Positions 36,629 to 44,851 of a stretch of 47,345 nucleotides of DNA are shown in pieces (the stretch's first letter is position 1; every line of letters starts with the position of its first letter). The translations under genes were made by a program, and so were the position numbers. The notes beneath the pieces were generated by a model. It was not told where the DNA came from, did not search any database, and was given only the letters and a program-made list of their open reading frames with translations. The DNA is from Betaproteobacteria bacterium. Lineage in GTDB: Bacteria; Pseudomonadota; Gammaproteobacteria; Burkholderiales; Burkholderiaceae_C. The stretch spans positions 1 to 47,345 of the forward strand of contig JANYKR010000144.1 in assembly GCA_025358155.1 (NCBI GenBank), in the 5' to 3' direction.

Positions 36629-37843
36629 TCATGCCGGCCAAAGCAGGCCGCATGCCTCAAAGGCGATCCAGCCCTCTTCGTCGGCCGGCAGTACCCAGGC
36701 CTGCACCCGGCTGCCCGGCCGGGTGATGCAGCCCTCGCCACGGACGGCAGCCTCGGCATGGGCCTCGGGGTCAAGCGCCAGCCCCAGCCAGGCGGCGGCC
36801 TCACACACCGCTTGCCTCACCGGCGCGCTGTGCTGGCCGATCCCTGCGGTGAACACCAGGCTGTCGAGCCCGCCCAGCGCAGCGGCCAGACTGCCGATTT
36901 CGCGGCCGATGCGGTAGACAAACAAGCCGATGGCGGCCTGGGCACGGGGGTCGTTGCTGGCTTGCAGCACCCGCATGTCAGCCGACAAGCCCGACACGCC
37001 GAGCAGCCCTGACTGCTGGTAGAGCAAATGCTCGACTGCCCGCACGTCCATGCCTTGCTGGTCGATCAGGTAGAGCACCACGCCGGGGTCGAGCGCGCCG
37101 CAGCGGCTGCCCATCACCAGGCCGTCCAGGGCGGTAAAGCCCATGCTGCTGGCAACGCTCTCGCCGTTGCGCATGGCGCAGGCGCTGGCGCCGTTGCCCA
37201 GGTGCAGCACGATGGTGCGCAAGCCGACTGATGGCCGCAGGCTGGGCAGCCTGGAGGCGATGTGGGCGTAGGACAGGCCATGAAAGCCGTAGCGCCGCAC
37301 CCCCAGGTCGGTGATCTGCGGTGGCAGCGCATAGGCCTGGGCGACTGCGGGCTGGGTGGTGTGGAAGGCGGTATCGAAGCAGGCCACTTGCGCCAGCGCG
37401 GGTGCTGTTGCCATCAGCTGGCGAATCGCCGCCAGGCCCTGGGGCTGGTGCAGCGGCGCCAGCGGCACCAGGGCGTCCAGGTCGGCCAGCACGGCGGTAT
37501 CCAGCCGCACCGGCGCGCTGTAGTGCATGCCGCCGTGCACCACGCGGTGGGCCACCGCCGCCACCGTGTGCTCACCCAACCAGTGGGGCAGCGCCGCGAG
37601 CAGGTGCGCCAGCGCGCCCTCGTGGCCCGGCGCCTGGTCGGGCGGCCAGTGCCGTTCTTCGAGCAAGCGGCCGTCGGCGGATTCGGCCCGCGCATGGGCT
37701 GCGCCGTTGACCGCATCGACCTGGCCGGTCAGCAACCGCTGCGGGCCGTTGGCGTCGCTTTGCGTCGGTGTGGCCACGGCATACGCCGAGAACTTCAGGC
37801 TCGACGAGCCGGCGTTGAGCACCACCAGCGCCGGCGAGGTCAT
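36629..37843 (-). CDS. ackA: Acetate kinase (AckA)
   Basis: A 404-residue cytoplasmic kinase that interconverts acetate and ATP with acetyl phosphate and ADP. Visible blocks are VLNAGSSSLKFS at the N-terminus (phosphate 1), AHRVVHGG near residue 97 with the substrate Arg, CFDTAFH near 155 with the catalytic Asp, RRYGFHGLSY near 183, HLGNGAS near 214, the TALDG-VMGSRCG-LDPG adenosine segment near 240 and FTAGIGQHSAPVR near 335. Its ATG overlaps the stop of the upstream phosphotransacetylase gene by four bases, giving a coupled acetyl-CoA to acetate pathway. Confidence 0.96.
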   Translation of the reverse strand: MTSPALVVLNAGSSSLKFSAYAVATPTQSDANGPQRLLTGQVDAVNGAAHARAESADGRLLEERHWPPDQAPGHEGALAHLLAALPHWLGEHTVAAVAHRVVHGGMHYSAPVRLDTAVLADLDALVPLAPLHQPQGLAAIRQLMATAPALAQVACFDTAFHTTQPAVAQAYALPPQITDLGVRRYGFHGLSYAHIASRLPSLRPSVGLRTIVLHLGNGASACAMRNGESVASSMGFTALDGLVMGSRCGALDPGVVLYLIDQQGMDVRAVEHLLYQQSGLLGVSGLSADMRVLQASNDPRAQAAIGLFVYRIGREIGSLAAALGGLDSLVFTAGIGQHSAPVRQAVCEAAAWLGLALDPEAHAEAAVRGEGCITRPGSRVQAWVLPADEEGWIAFEACGLLWPA

Positions 37844-39249
37844 GGCGCCGTGCGCCGCGTGCCGCGCTGGGCCTGCGCCACCAGCGCCACCAGCGCCGCC
37901 GACGACAGCCGGGTGCGCACCGAGTCGGCCCGGCTGGTCAGCACGATCGGCACCCGCGCCCCCAGCACGATGCCGGCGCTGTCGGCCCCGGCCAGGTACT
38001 GCAGCTGCTTGGCCAGCATGTTGCCGGCCTCCAGGCCGGGCACCAGCAGGATGTCGGCCTGACCGGCCACGGCCGACACGATGTGCTTGGTGCGCGCCGC
38101 GTCAAGGCTGATCGCGTTGTCAAACGCCAGCGGGCCGTCCAGGATGCCGCCAGTGATCTGGCCCCGGTCGGCCATCTTGCACAGCGCGGCCGCGTCCAGC
38201 GTCGAGGCGATCTTGGGATTGATCGTCTCCACCGCCGACAGGATCGCCACCTTGGGCAGGTCCACACCCAGGATGTGCGCCAGGTTGATCGCGTTTTGCA
38301 CGATGCCGACCTTGTCCTCCAGCGTCGGCGCGATGCAGATGGCGGCATCGGTGATCAGCAGCAGGCGCGGGTAGGCCGGCACATCCATCACAAACACATG
38401 GCTGATGCGCTGCCCAGTGCGCAGGCCGGTGCTGGCGTTGACCACCTCGGCCATCAACTCGTCGGTGTGCAGGCTGCCCTTCATCAGCGCCTCGACCTCG
38501 CCGGCGCGGGCCATCGCCACCGCGCAAGCGGCCGCAGCATGGCTGTTGTCGACGTTGACGATGCGCCAGGGCGCCAGGTCGATGCCTTCGGCCGCTGCCA
38601 GCGCCCGGATGCGCGCCTCCGGCCCCACCAACACCGGCGTGATCAGGCCGCGCTGCTGCGCCGCGGCCGCGCCGAGCAAGGCGTCGCGGTCGCAGGGGTG
38701 GACAACCGCGCAGGTGGCCGGCGGCAGGCCCTGGCAGCGGCCCAGCACCTGGGCAAAGGCATCGGTGTGGCGGATGATCACCTCGGGCGTGGCGAACTCG
38801 CCGTAGGCGATGCGCTGGGTGGGTGCGATCACCCGGCTGCTGCCGGTCAGCAAGGTCTCCCCCAGCTGGTTGACGATGCTGCAGTCCAGCCTGATGCTGC
38901 TGTCGGTGGCGGATTTTTTGCGCAGCGTCAGGTTGACGGTGACGCTGTCGCCCACCGCCACCCGGCCCTGGTAGTGCAGGTCTTGCGCCACGATGCGGCT
39001 GCCGGGGCCGGGCAACTGGCGGTTGATCAGGCCCGAGACCAGCGCGTTCAAGCCGGTGGCGCTGACGCTGCGCGCCAGCGTGGCATGCGGTGCCGGCTGG
39101 CCCGGGCCGCCCCGGTCCAGGTGCAGCGCCTCGGGCTCGCCGGCCACCATGCCCAGCGCGTCAATCTCGGCGGCCGACAGGGTGCGGGTCACGCTCAGCG
39201 TGGCGCCGGTGCTGAGTTCGTCAAACGTGGTGTTGTGCAGGCTTTCCAT
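37840..39249 (-). CDS. Bifunctional MaoC-like dehydratase/phosphate acetyltransferase
   Basis: A 469-residue fusion. The N-terminal third (about 1-145) is a MaoC/hot-dog domain (TFDELSTGATLSVTRTLSAAEIDA, the AHATLARS-VSATGLNALV segment, RVAVGDSVTVNLTL). The rest is a PTA_PTB domain (VVHPCDRDALLGAA near 182, EGIDLAPW, AVAMARAGEVEALMKGSLHTDELM near 245, and HVFVMDVP near 285). Fusions of this kind are known in Burkholderiales as enoyl-CoA hydratase/phosphate acetyltransferase. The PTA half makes acetyl or butyryl phosphate from the CoA ester; the ackA product follows. The activity of the MaoC half is uncertain, as its catalytic Asp/His pair is not obvious. Confidence 0.92.
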   Translation of the reverse strand: MESLHNTTFDELSTGATLSVTRTLSAAEIDALGMVAGEPEALHLDRGGPGQPAPHATLARSVSATGLNALVSGLINRQLPGPGSRIVAQDLHYQGRVAVGDSVTVNLTLRKKSATDSSIRLDCSIVNQLGETLLTGSSRVIAPTQRIAYGEFATPEVIIRHTDAFAQVLGRCQGLPPATCAVVHPCDRDALLGAAAAQQRGLITPVLVGPEARIRALAAAEGIDLAPWRIVNVDNSHAAAACAVAMARAGEVEALMKGSLHTDELMAEVVNASTGLRTGQRISHVFVMDVPAYPRLLLITDAAICIAPTLEDKVGIVQNAINLAHILGVDLPKVAILSAVETINPKIASTLDAAALCKMADRGQITGGILDGPLAFDNAISLDAARTKHIVSAVAGQADILLVPGLEAGNMLAKQLQYLAGADSAGIVLGARVPIVLTSRADSVRTRLSSAALVALVAQAQRGTRRTAP

Positions 39250-39752
39250 GGTTTGATTTTGCGGCGGCGCCGGGGCGGCGGCACGATGCGGATCAAGCCT
39301 GGGTCAGTGACCTGCCGGAGGACGCCGATATGCCTGCGAGGAGCGCCAAAGGTCTGCATCCGGCGGTGTTGATTGGTCTGACCGACCTGCGGCACAAGGG
39401 GTCGACTGCCGTGCGGCCTGTACCCGCGAATCTGTTCACTGTCACAAGTGTGGACGGCTGAGGCTTGTCAATGACTACGGATTGCTGCTCACTCGGCGTG
39501 GATCGCATCGAACTGACGCAACGTGGATGAGCCAATTGCGGAATCCGTCCGGTAGAGCCAGGCAATTTGAGGCTATGCCGGACCGTCCTTGCTGGTTCGG
39601 ATTGAGGCACTGTGACTTGCAGCAAGTGACAAATGCACAGCGTGCACAGAGAGCATTGCTGCCTTGAGGAAGCCAGGGCAGTTGTTCCGGCTCAATGAAG
39701 CATCCTGCCGCACAGTGCATGTCGACGTTTTGACAGAGGGCTGACCCACAAC
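39250..39752. other. Gene-poor stretch of lower GC
   Basis: No gene is supported in these 503 bases. Short frames exist on both strands, including an 81-codon minus-strand frame with six cysteines, but they lack a ribosome-binding site and family features. From about 39420 the composition drops to near 55% G+C, lower than the flanks, which suggests foreign or degenerate DNA. It marks the boundary between the core region and the rearranged region. Confidence 0.5.
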
Positions 39753-40202
39753 TTATCGAGGCCGGGCTTTGCGGTCAAAGATCAGTTCGTGCACGCGATC
39801 ACCCTCGGCCGGAAGGTAGCCGATGACAAGACGCCCGGTCGGCGTGTCGCGCAACTCGTAGGTTGGCGTGCCGTGCGGCGAGCCGGCAAGCGGGCCTTCG
39901 ACGCTGGTGACCGCGCTGAGGCGATCCCGCAGTTCCTGGACGGCGACCGGGAGGCTGGGTCGCAGGGTGAGTATCAGCAGTGCCTGGCCTCGTCGGCCGG
40001 CGTCCTTGGAGACCCGGAGTTCGAGCGTCTGCACCGGCGACGGATCAGCGACAGTCGCCACGAACACGTCGATATACGGGTTGCCCATGTCACGGGGACG
40101 GCCGAGGGCGACGCCCAGCAGGCGTTCGGTCGCCGCCTTGTCGAGCAGTGCCGTTTGCTGGATGCGTTCGATCAGCTCGATGGTGCGCAGGTCAATCGAC
40201 AT
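39753..40202 (-). CDS. Uncharacterised protein, 149 residues
   Basis: I do not recognise this gene. The protein has an N-terminal helical part (TIELIERIQQTALLDKAATERLLG), a beta-rich middle (YIDVFVATVAD, VQTLELRVSKD, QALLILTLRP) and a basic end. ATG 40202 is chosen because AAGAAGG lies 7 bases upstream. The frame stays open to a TTG at 40343, and that extension begins with a signal-peptide-like segment (CIALIASSIAAFLLPCRAGA), so an exported form of 196 residues is the alternative. It stands alone between the gene-poor stretch and the repeat-bearing remnant. Confidence 0.6.
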   Translation of the reverse strand: MSIDLRTIELIERIQQTALLDKAATERLLGVALGRPRDMGNPYIDVFVATVADPSPVQTLELRVSKDAGRRGQALLILTLRPSLPVAVQELRDRLSAVTSVEGPLAGSPHGTPTYELRDTPTGRLVIGYLPAEGDRVHELIFDRKARPR

Positions 40203-40343
40203 GGCGGAACCTTCTTGCGGACGCGAGCGGTAGGCGCTAGTCGTGCTGTGGGTCATAGCGGCGTCGTGCTCGTCCGCACCGGCGCGACAAGGCAGCAAGA
40301 ATGCGGCAATCGACGAGGCAATCAATGCGATGCATCGGCTCAA

Positions 40344-40690
40344 CGCAAGGCTGCTCGGTTCGCCCTTCCGCTGTGCCGAGTGCCGCCGGCCCTACGCGGG
40401 CTGGCGCGCCAGACTGGCACCGCAAGCGGCACCGCCAGAACTCCGCCGCGCGATCACTCGGGCGCGCTGCGGCGGCTGAACTCCACCGGCACCAACAGCA
40501 CCGCTCAGCCCATCAAGAACGCGGTGACAATTTTGCTTCGATGCGCCGGCTTCGATTGCGAAGTGACACCTTTGCTTCGCAAACCTTGGAAACCCGCGCC
40601 GTTGCTGGGTTTTGGCCCACCGGCCGTCATCATCATTGGCGGAGTGTCAGATTTAGTCTCACAACTGTGACGAATTTGCTTCGGTCTACG
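40344..40690. mobile_element. Probable transposon-end remnant with repeated sites
   Basis: No gene is supported here. The right half carries three direct copies of a 17-bp site, spaced 39 and 104 bases apart, and an imperfect palindrome (TGTCAG...CTCACA, 40645-40663). Multiple terminal repeats of this kind are typical of IS21-like and Tn7-like elements. The deacetylase homology begins immediately after the third repeat, as if an element end had cut that gene. No transposase gene remains, so the family is a guess. Confidence 0.4.
40524..40683 (+). repeat. Three direct copies of GTGACNNNTTTGCTTCG
   Basis: The copies are at 40524-40540, 40563-40579 and 40667-40683, all in the same orientation, with 14 fixed bases and 3 variable ones. 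They look like binding sites of one protein, most likely a transposase. Confidence 0.85.
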
Positions 40691-40924
40691 GACTTTGCCG
40701 CGCCCGACTACCGCGTGCTGATGCAGCGCTGGCTGGCCAGCGTGCCGGTGCACGGCGCATTGCTGTTCTGCCACCCGGGCCGCCGCGACACGGCTGCACC
40801 GCCGCGGGCCGACCCGATCGGCGCTGCGCGTGAACGCGAGGCCGCCTACCTCGGCAGCACCGCCTTCAGCGATGACCTGGCGGCGGCGGGGGTGCGGCTC
40901 GGTTCGGCCTGGCCACTGGCGTGA
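40684..40924 (+). pseudogene. ChbG/HpnK family deacetylase, 3' remnant
   Basis: Only the last 70 or so residues of a YdjC/ChbG/HpnK-type carbohydrate or lipid deacetylase remain. The recognisable part is YRVLMQRWL-S-P-GALLFCHPGRRD, then the DPIGAAREREAAYLGST-F-DDL segment, matching the C-terminal end of the family with its conserved HPG. Everything upstream, including the metal-binding TaDDfG motif, is missing and replaced by the repeat-bearing sequence. The end overlaps the convergent GtrA gene by 59 bases. Such deacetylase genes often sit with GtrA and GT39 genes in Betaproteobacteria, as here. Confidence 0.75.
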
Positions 40925-41303
40925 CCGGTTCGGCCTCCGCCGCCCGGCCGAAGGTGAAGCGCCGGTTGACCGCGAAGGTCAGCAGCAGCGCTGCCACGGT
41001 GGCCACGCCCTGCGCCAGCAGGTAATGCGCGCCGGCGCTGACGCCGAGCGCCACCACACCCATGCCGAACAGCGCCCCGAGCAGGGCGGTGCCCTGAAAC
41101 CGCAGCCACGCCGGGCCGAGCGGCCCACGGTCGGCAAACGTGAACTGCCGGTTGCCGGCGAAGGCCAGTTGCGCCCCCGCCGCCGCGCCCGCCCCTGATG
41201 CCGCCCAGGGCAACCAGCCCTGTGCTTCGACCAGCCAGGCCAGCAGCGCGTAATGCAGGGCCGTGGCCGCTGCGCCGACGAGGGCATAGCGGCCGATGCG
41301 CCG
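40866..41303 (-). CDS. GtrA family membrane protein, no conventional start codon
   Basis: A GtrA-like protein (up to 145 residues, four transmembrane helices) thought to help flip or transfer undecaprenyl-linked sugars. The family start RRIGRYALVGAAATALHYALLA, the FAGNRQFTF motif and the second FAVNRRFTF motif are visible. The homologous frame begins directly after the TGA of the glycosyltransferase gene, in the same frame, and lacks ATG or GTG; the first TTG (41213) would remove the first helix. Loss of two bases from an ancestral TGATG stop-start overlap would explain this. It may be non-functional, or start at an unusual codon. Confidence 0.7.
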   Translation of the reverse strand, partial: RRIGRYALVGAAATALHYALLAWLVEAQGWLPWAASGAGAAAGAQLAFAGNRQFTFADRGPLGPAWLRFQGTALLGALFGMGVVALGVSAGAHYLLAQGVATVAALLLTFAVNRRFTFGRAAEAEPVTPVARPNRAAPPPPPGHR

Positions 41304-42898
41304 TCACGGGCAGGCCCGCGGTGGCGAGCGCCACAGGCGCAGGTTGCGGTCGGTGTGGGCCAGCGTGGCACCCACCACGCCCGGCGGCGCAAGTTCCACC
41401 GGCCCGCGTTCCGCGTTGACCACGAACCAGGTCGCGTGCGCGGCCTCGCCTGGGCGCTGGCAGGTCAGCTCCGCCAGGCGGCCGATCGGCCACAGCAGCT
41501 CGCGCCCGCGCGCCGGGTCGAAGCGGGCGGCGTCGGCCAGTTCCTTGCGCCAGTTGTCGCGGCGCTGAATGTCCGGATCGGCCCAGTCGCTGGCCACTGT
41601 CACCGGTTCGCGCAGGCCGGCATAGAACGGCAGGTCGTAGAACATCTCGCCGACGAAGACGACCCGGTCACCCGCCGCCCGCCGCCCGCCGCCCGCCGCC
41701 CGCTGCGCCGCCAGCGCTTGCCCGGCTGCCTTCGACGAATGCGGCGCCACCACCGCGAGCGCCAACGCGACGCCGATGCACAGCAGTGCCGCCAGCGCGA
41801 GCGTGGCCCGCGCGGGCCGGCCGAACGCGCTGACGCCCGCCGCCAGCAGCACGCACCACGGCGCCAGTGCCGGCAGCACGTAGCCCACGAGCTTCGAACT
41901 CGGCAGCGAGAAGAAGCCGACGATCACCAGCACCCACCAGCCGTACAGCGCCAGCAGCGGAGCGGGCGCGGCCGGCGTGCTGCGGCGCACCGCGCGCAGC
42001 GCCTTCGGCAGCCACGCCACCCAGGGCAGCGTCAGCGCTGGCAACACCACGGCATAGAACCACACCGGGTGGACGTTGTTGAAGGTCGCCGAGGCGAAGC
42101 GGCGGAAGTGCTGTTCGACGATGAAGTAGTCGAAGAACCCCGGGTAGCGGGCCTGCATCGCCAGCATCCACGGCAGCGCCAGCGCGGCGAACACCGCGAG
42201 CCCGGCCGGGTGCAACAGGCGCTGCACGCAGCGCCAGCGCCGCTGCGCGAGCAGCCAGGGGCCGACCACCAGCATCGGCAGCACGATGCCGATCAGGCCC
42301 TTGGCCAGCACGGCCAGTGCCGCCAGCGCAAGGGCGCGCTGAGGGCCGGCGACGCCCCGTCGACCGCCCGCACGAAGGCCAGCACCGTCGCGGTGATCAA
42401 GCCGGCGACCAGCATGTCGAGGTTGGCGTACTGCCCGCCGATGAAGAAGAAGGGCGTGGTGGCCAGCACCAGCAGTGCGCGCTGCGGCAGCACGGCGCCG
42501 TGCCAGCGGCGCAGCGCGAGAAAGAGCGACGCGCCCATCACCCAGGCGCCGACGAAGGGAGCGAAGCGCGCCGCGAACTGGTGAATGCCGAGCGCGCCCA
42601 TCGCGGCCATGTCCAGCCAGTACATCAGCGGCGGCTTGTGAAAGAAGGGCAGGCCGTTGAGCAGCGGCACCCAGCCCCGACCGTCGGCCACGCTGCTGGC
42701 GTTGCCCGCGAAACCGACGCCCAGAAGCATGTCGCGCGCCACGTCCACGTAGCGCCACTCGTCGGGCAGCAGCAGCGGGCGCAGGCCGGTCAAAGCCAGC
42801 AGCCACACCGCCAGCTAGGCCAGCTGTGCCTGCGCCAGTCGGGCGCTCAGGCGGTCGATCGGGGGGAGCTTGGGCGCGGCGGCGAGGGTGGTGGGCAT
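41304..42898 (-). pseudogene. ArnT-like glycosyltransferase (GT39/GT83), with amber codon and frameshift
   Basis: A multi-helix membrane glycosyltransferase that would add a sugar from a polyprenyl phosphate to a surface lipid. From ATG 42898 the frame reads 27 codons, then TAG at 42815-42817. Reading on in the same frame gives the catalytic region (LLLPDEWRYVDVARDML, with the DE-R pattern of the family, and HKPPLMYWLD). Near 42335-42352 the homology moves to another frame (GPQRALALAALAVLAKGLIG) and continues to the stop at 41304. The C-terminal part has LPWMLAMQARYPGFFDYFIVEQH and FFSLPSSKLVGYVLPALAP. Two separate lesions make it a likely pseudogene unless both are sequence errors. Confidence 0.8.
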
Positions 42899-43090
42899 GG
42901 GCCGTGACTCTACGCCGAGCCCGCGCCGGCCCGGGCCCGGCGGGCGGCGTTGAAATTCTCACACGGCAGCGCGTGTTGTGGTGCAACAATCCCGTTGTGC
43001 GGGGTCGGGCGTTCGGGTCGGGCGTGGATACTCCGCGGCTGGGCGCACCTTCTGGGTGCGCGTGCTGGTTTTCCGTCCGACGTCGAGACC

Positions 43091-43459
43091 ATGCTCCTCA
43101 CCTTCCAGAAGCACCAGCTGCAGCAACTGGGCGACAGCCGATTCGCCGGCAAATTGCGCAACATCCTGCTCGAAGGGGCGGCCGACCCGGCAGCCACGCG
43201 CGCGCAGCTCGCCAGCCCGCAGGGCGATGCCGCGTTGCGCGGGCAGATCGCCAAGGCCCACGGCCACGGCCTGAGTTCCGAGCTCGACGTGGCCCGCTAT
43301 GTCATCACCTCCTGGCTGCTCGGCCTCGACTTCGACACTCGCTTCCCGGCCATGGCCGAAGTGCTGGCGAGCGACCGCCTGACCCCGTCGCAGAAGGCCG
43401 AGGCGCTCGAGCGCATCGCCGAGACCCTGCTGGCCACCCTGCGCGGCGAGGTGTCCTGA
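43091..43459 (+). CDS. Small adaptor/chaperone-like protein upstream of a lipase effector
   Basis: A 122-residue, mostly helical protein. Its layout, an N-terminal F-K-Q-L-QL segment, then G-IAKAHGHGLSSELDVARYVITSWLLGLDFDTRFP, is that of the small proteins encoded directly before lipase or peptidoglycan-hydrolase genes in Burkholderiales type VI clusters. Their role is taken to be effector folding or loading; this is inference from context. The stop overlaps the start of the lipase gene (TGATG at 43457-43461), so the two are translationally coupled. The start ATG at 43091 opens the homologous part. A truncated relative lies at 45958-46272 on the other strand. Confidence 0.7.
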   Translation: MLLTFQKHQLQQLGDSRFAGKLRNILLEGAADPAATRAQLASPQGDAALRGQIAKAHGHGLSSELDVARYVITSWLLGLDFDTRFPAMAEVLASDRLTPSQKAEALERIAETLLATLRGEVS

Positions 43460-44832
43460 TGGGCTGGGGTGATGCACTCAGCAACGCCTTCAGCGCGGCG
43501 ACCGACGCGGCGAAGCAGGCCGGCGCTTCGATGATGTTGTCCGCCGCTTCGGCGGCCGACGCGGCTGCCGCCGCCGCCGCCCGCGCCGCACAAGCCACCG
43601 CCCAGGCTGCCACCCGCGCCGCCGTGGCCTCGCGGGACGCAGCGGTCTCGGCCGCGCACATGGCCGGCAACGCCGCCAGTTTCGGCGGCCGGGCGGTGGT
43701 CGACGCGGCCGGCATCACCACCCGTGCCGTCACTGGTGCCGCCACCAACGTGATCACCGCGCCCTACCGCGCCGCGCGCAACCTGCTGGCACCCGCCGCC
43801 ACGCCCGCACAGACCCTGGTCGAGCCCTGCCCCGACGCCTGGGCCGGCAAGAAGGCGCGGCTGGAAAAGCGCCAACAGATGATCCGCGATGGCCAGCGCA
43901 GCCCCGACCCCGAGGTGCGCGCCGCCGCCGACCGCTTCCAGCAGAACAACCAGGCGGTCGAACTGGCGCGCCTGTCGAACGACTGCTATGCGCAGTACCC
44001 GCCGAAGGACCCGCCGACGGCGCCGCCGGTCGGGTGGTCGATCGTCGGCAACGACGCGCTTGAGGCCAGAGGCGTGAGTCCGGACCAGATGGACAAGGCC
44101 CGCGCCGTCATGTACGAGACGCCAGACGACTGGCCCGGTGGCAAGCAAACGGTGCTGGCGTTCCGCGGCACGGCCGAGCTGGAAGACGGCATCGTCGACC
44201 ACGACCAGGCGATGGCGCTGGAGACGCGCCAATACCGCGCCGCCACGGGCCTGGGGCAGGACGTCCGCAAGGGGTTTGGTGAAAACGTGCTCGTCACCGG
44301 TCATTCCCTGGGCGGCGGCAAGGCGCAGGCGGCCGGCGCGACCGGTGGCCTGCACGGCATGATGTTCAACTCGGCCGGGCTGCACCCGGACACGGTCAAC
44401 GGCCGCATGCCGAGCCCCGATCAGTTCACCCAATACCGCACCACCGGCGACCCGCTCACCGGCGCACAGAACTCGCCCGCAGTGCAGGCCGCCATCGTCG
44501 GCATCGTCGGCCCGTTGGCCGGCGCGCTCGGTGGCGGCATGAAGATCGGTGACGAGATCGGCAAGGCCTTCGGCGGCAGCGGCCTGTCGCCCGACGTGGC
44601 CGACTACGCCGACAAGGCCTTCAAGGCGCTGCCCCGCAGCATGCGCAACGTGCTGCAGAACGGCGATGTGATGCCGCCTGCCATCGGGCCGATCCACCAG
44701 GTCGAGACCATCAACGATGCGGGCGAAGTGGTGTCGCGCGCCAACCTGACCGGGCAGCATTCCATCCTCAGCGCGATCAACGGCATCGAGAAAGAAAAGA
44801 CCGAAGACATGGCGGTTCTGGCCGCGCACTGA
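43459..44832 (+). CDS. Lipase-family protein, putative type VI secretion phospholipase effector
   Basis: A 457-residue protein. Residues 1-110 are an Ala/Thr-rich, mildly hydrophobic segment without a cleavable signal, as seen in effectors carried by VgrG/PAAR spikes. The catalytic part has the nucleophile elbow VTGHSLGGG with Ser283; Asp331 (TTGDPLTG) and His434 (TGQHSIL) are in the right order for a Ser-Asp-His triad. A Gly-rich hydrophobic stretch at about 345-375 (IVGIVGPLAGALGGG) may insert into membranes. It would hydrolyse phospholipids of a competitor. Neighbours fit: an adaptor-like gene before, and an exported ankyrin lipoprotein after by 19 bases. No secretion genes are in the window. 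Confidence 0.75.
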   Translation: MGWGDALSNAFSAATDAAKQAGASMMLSAASAADAAAAAAARAAQATAQAATRAAVASRDAAVSAAHMAGNAASFGGRAVVDAAGITTRAVTGAATNVITAPYRAARNLLAPAATPAQTLVEPCPDAWAGKKARLEKRQQMIRDGQRSPDPEVRAAADRFQQNNQAVELARLSNDCYAQYPPKDPPTAPPVGWSIVGNDALEARGVSPDQMDKARAVMYETPDDWPGGKQTVLAFRGTAELEDGIVDHDQAMALETRQYRAATGLGQDVRKGFGENVLVTGHSLGGGKAQAAGATGGLHGMMFNSAGLHPDTVNGRMPSPDQFTQYRTTGDPLTGAQNSPAVQAAIVGIVGPLAGALGGGMKIGDEIGKAFGGSGLSPDVADYADKAFKALPRSMRNVLQNGDVMPPAIGPIHQVETINDAGEVVSRANLTGQHSILSAINGIEKEKTEDMAVLAAH

Positions 44833-44851
44833 GGCCTGTCACCATTCGTGC

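Noticed and set aside
39475-39720. An 81-codon Cys-rich minus-strand frame
   Set aside because: No ribosome-binding site, no family pattern and no neighbour; six cysteines are not arranged as a known zinc ribbon.
40866-42898. A natural fusion of glycosyltransferase and GtrA with a recoded TGA
   Set aside because: No selenocysteine-type or readthrough signal is visible, and the glycosyltransferase already carries two other lesions; separate genes with a damaged junction is the simpler reading.
43297-44829. A 510-codon minus-strand open frame opposite the lipase gene
   Set aside because: Val/Gly/Arg-rich shadow; the plus-strand frame has the lipase triad and start-stop coupling with its neighbour.
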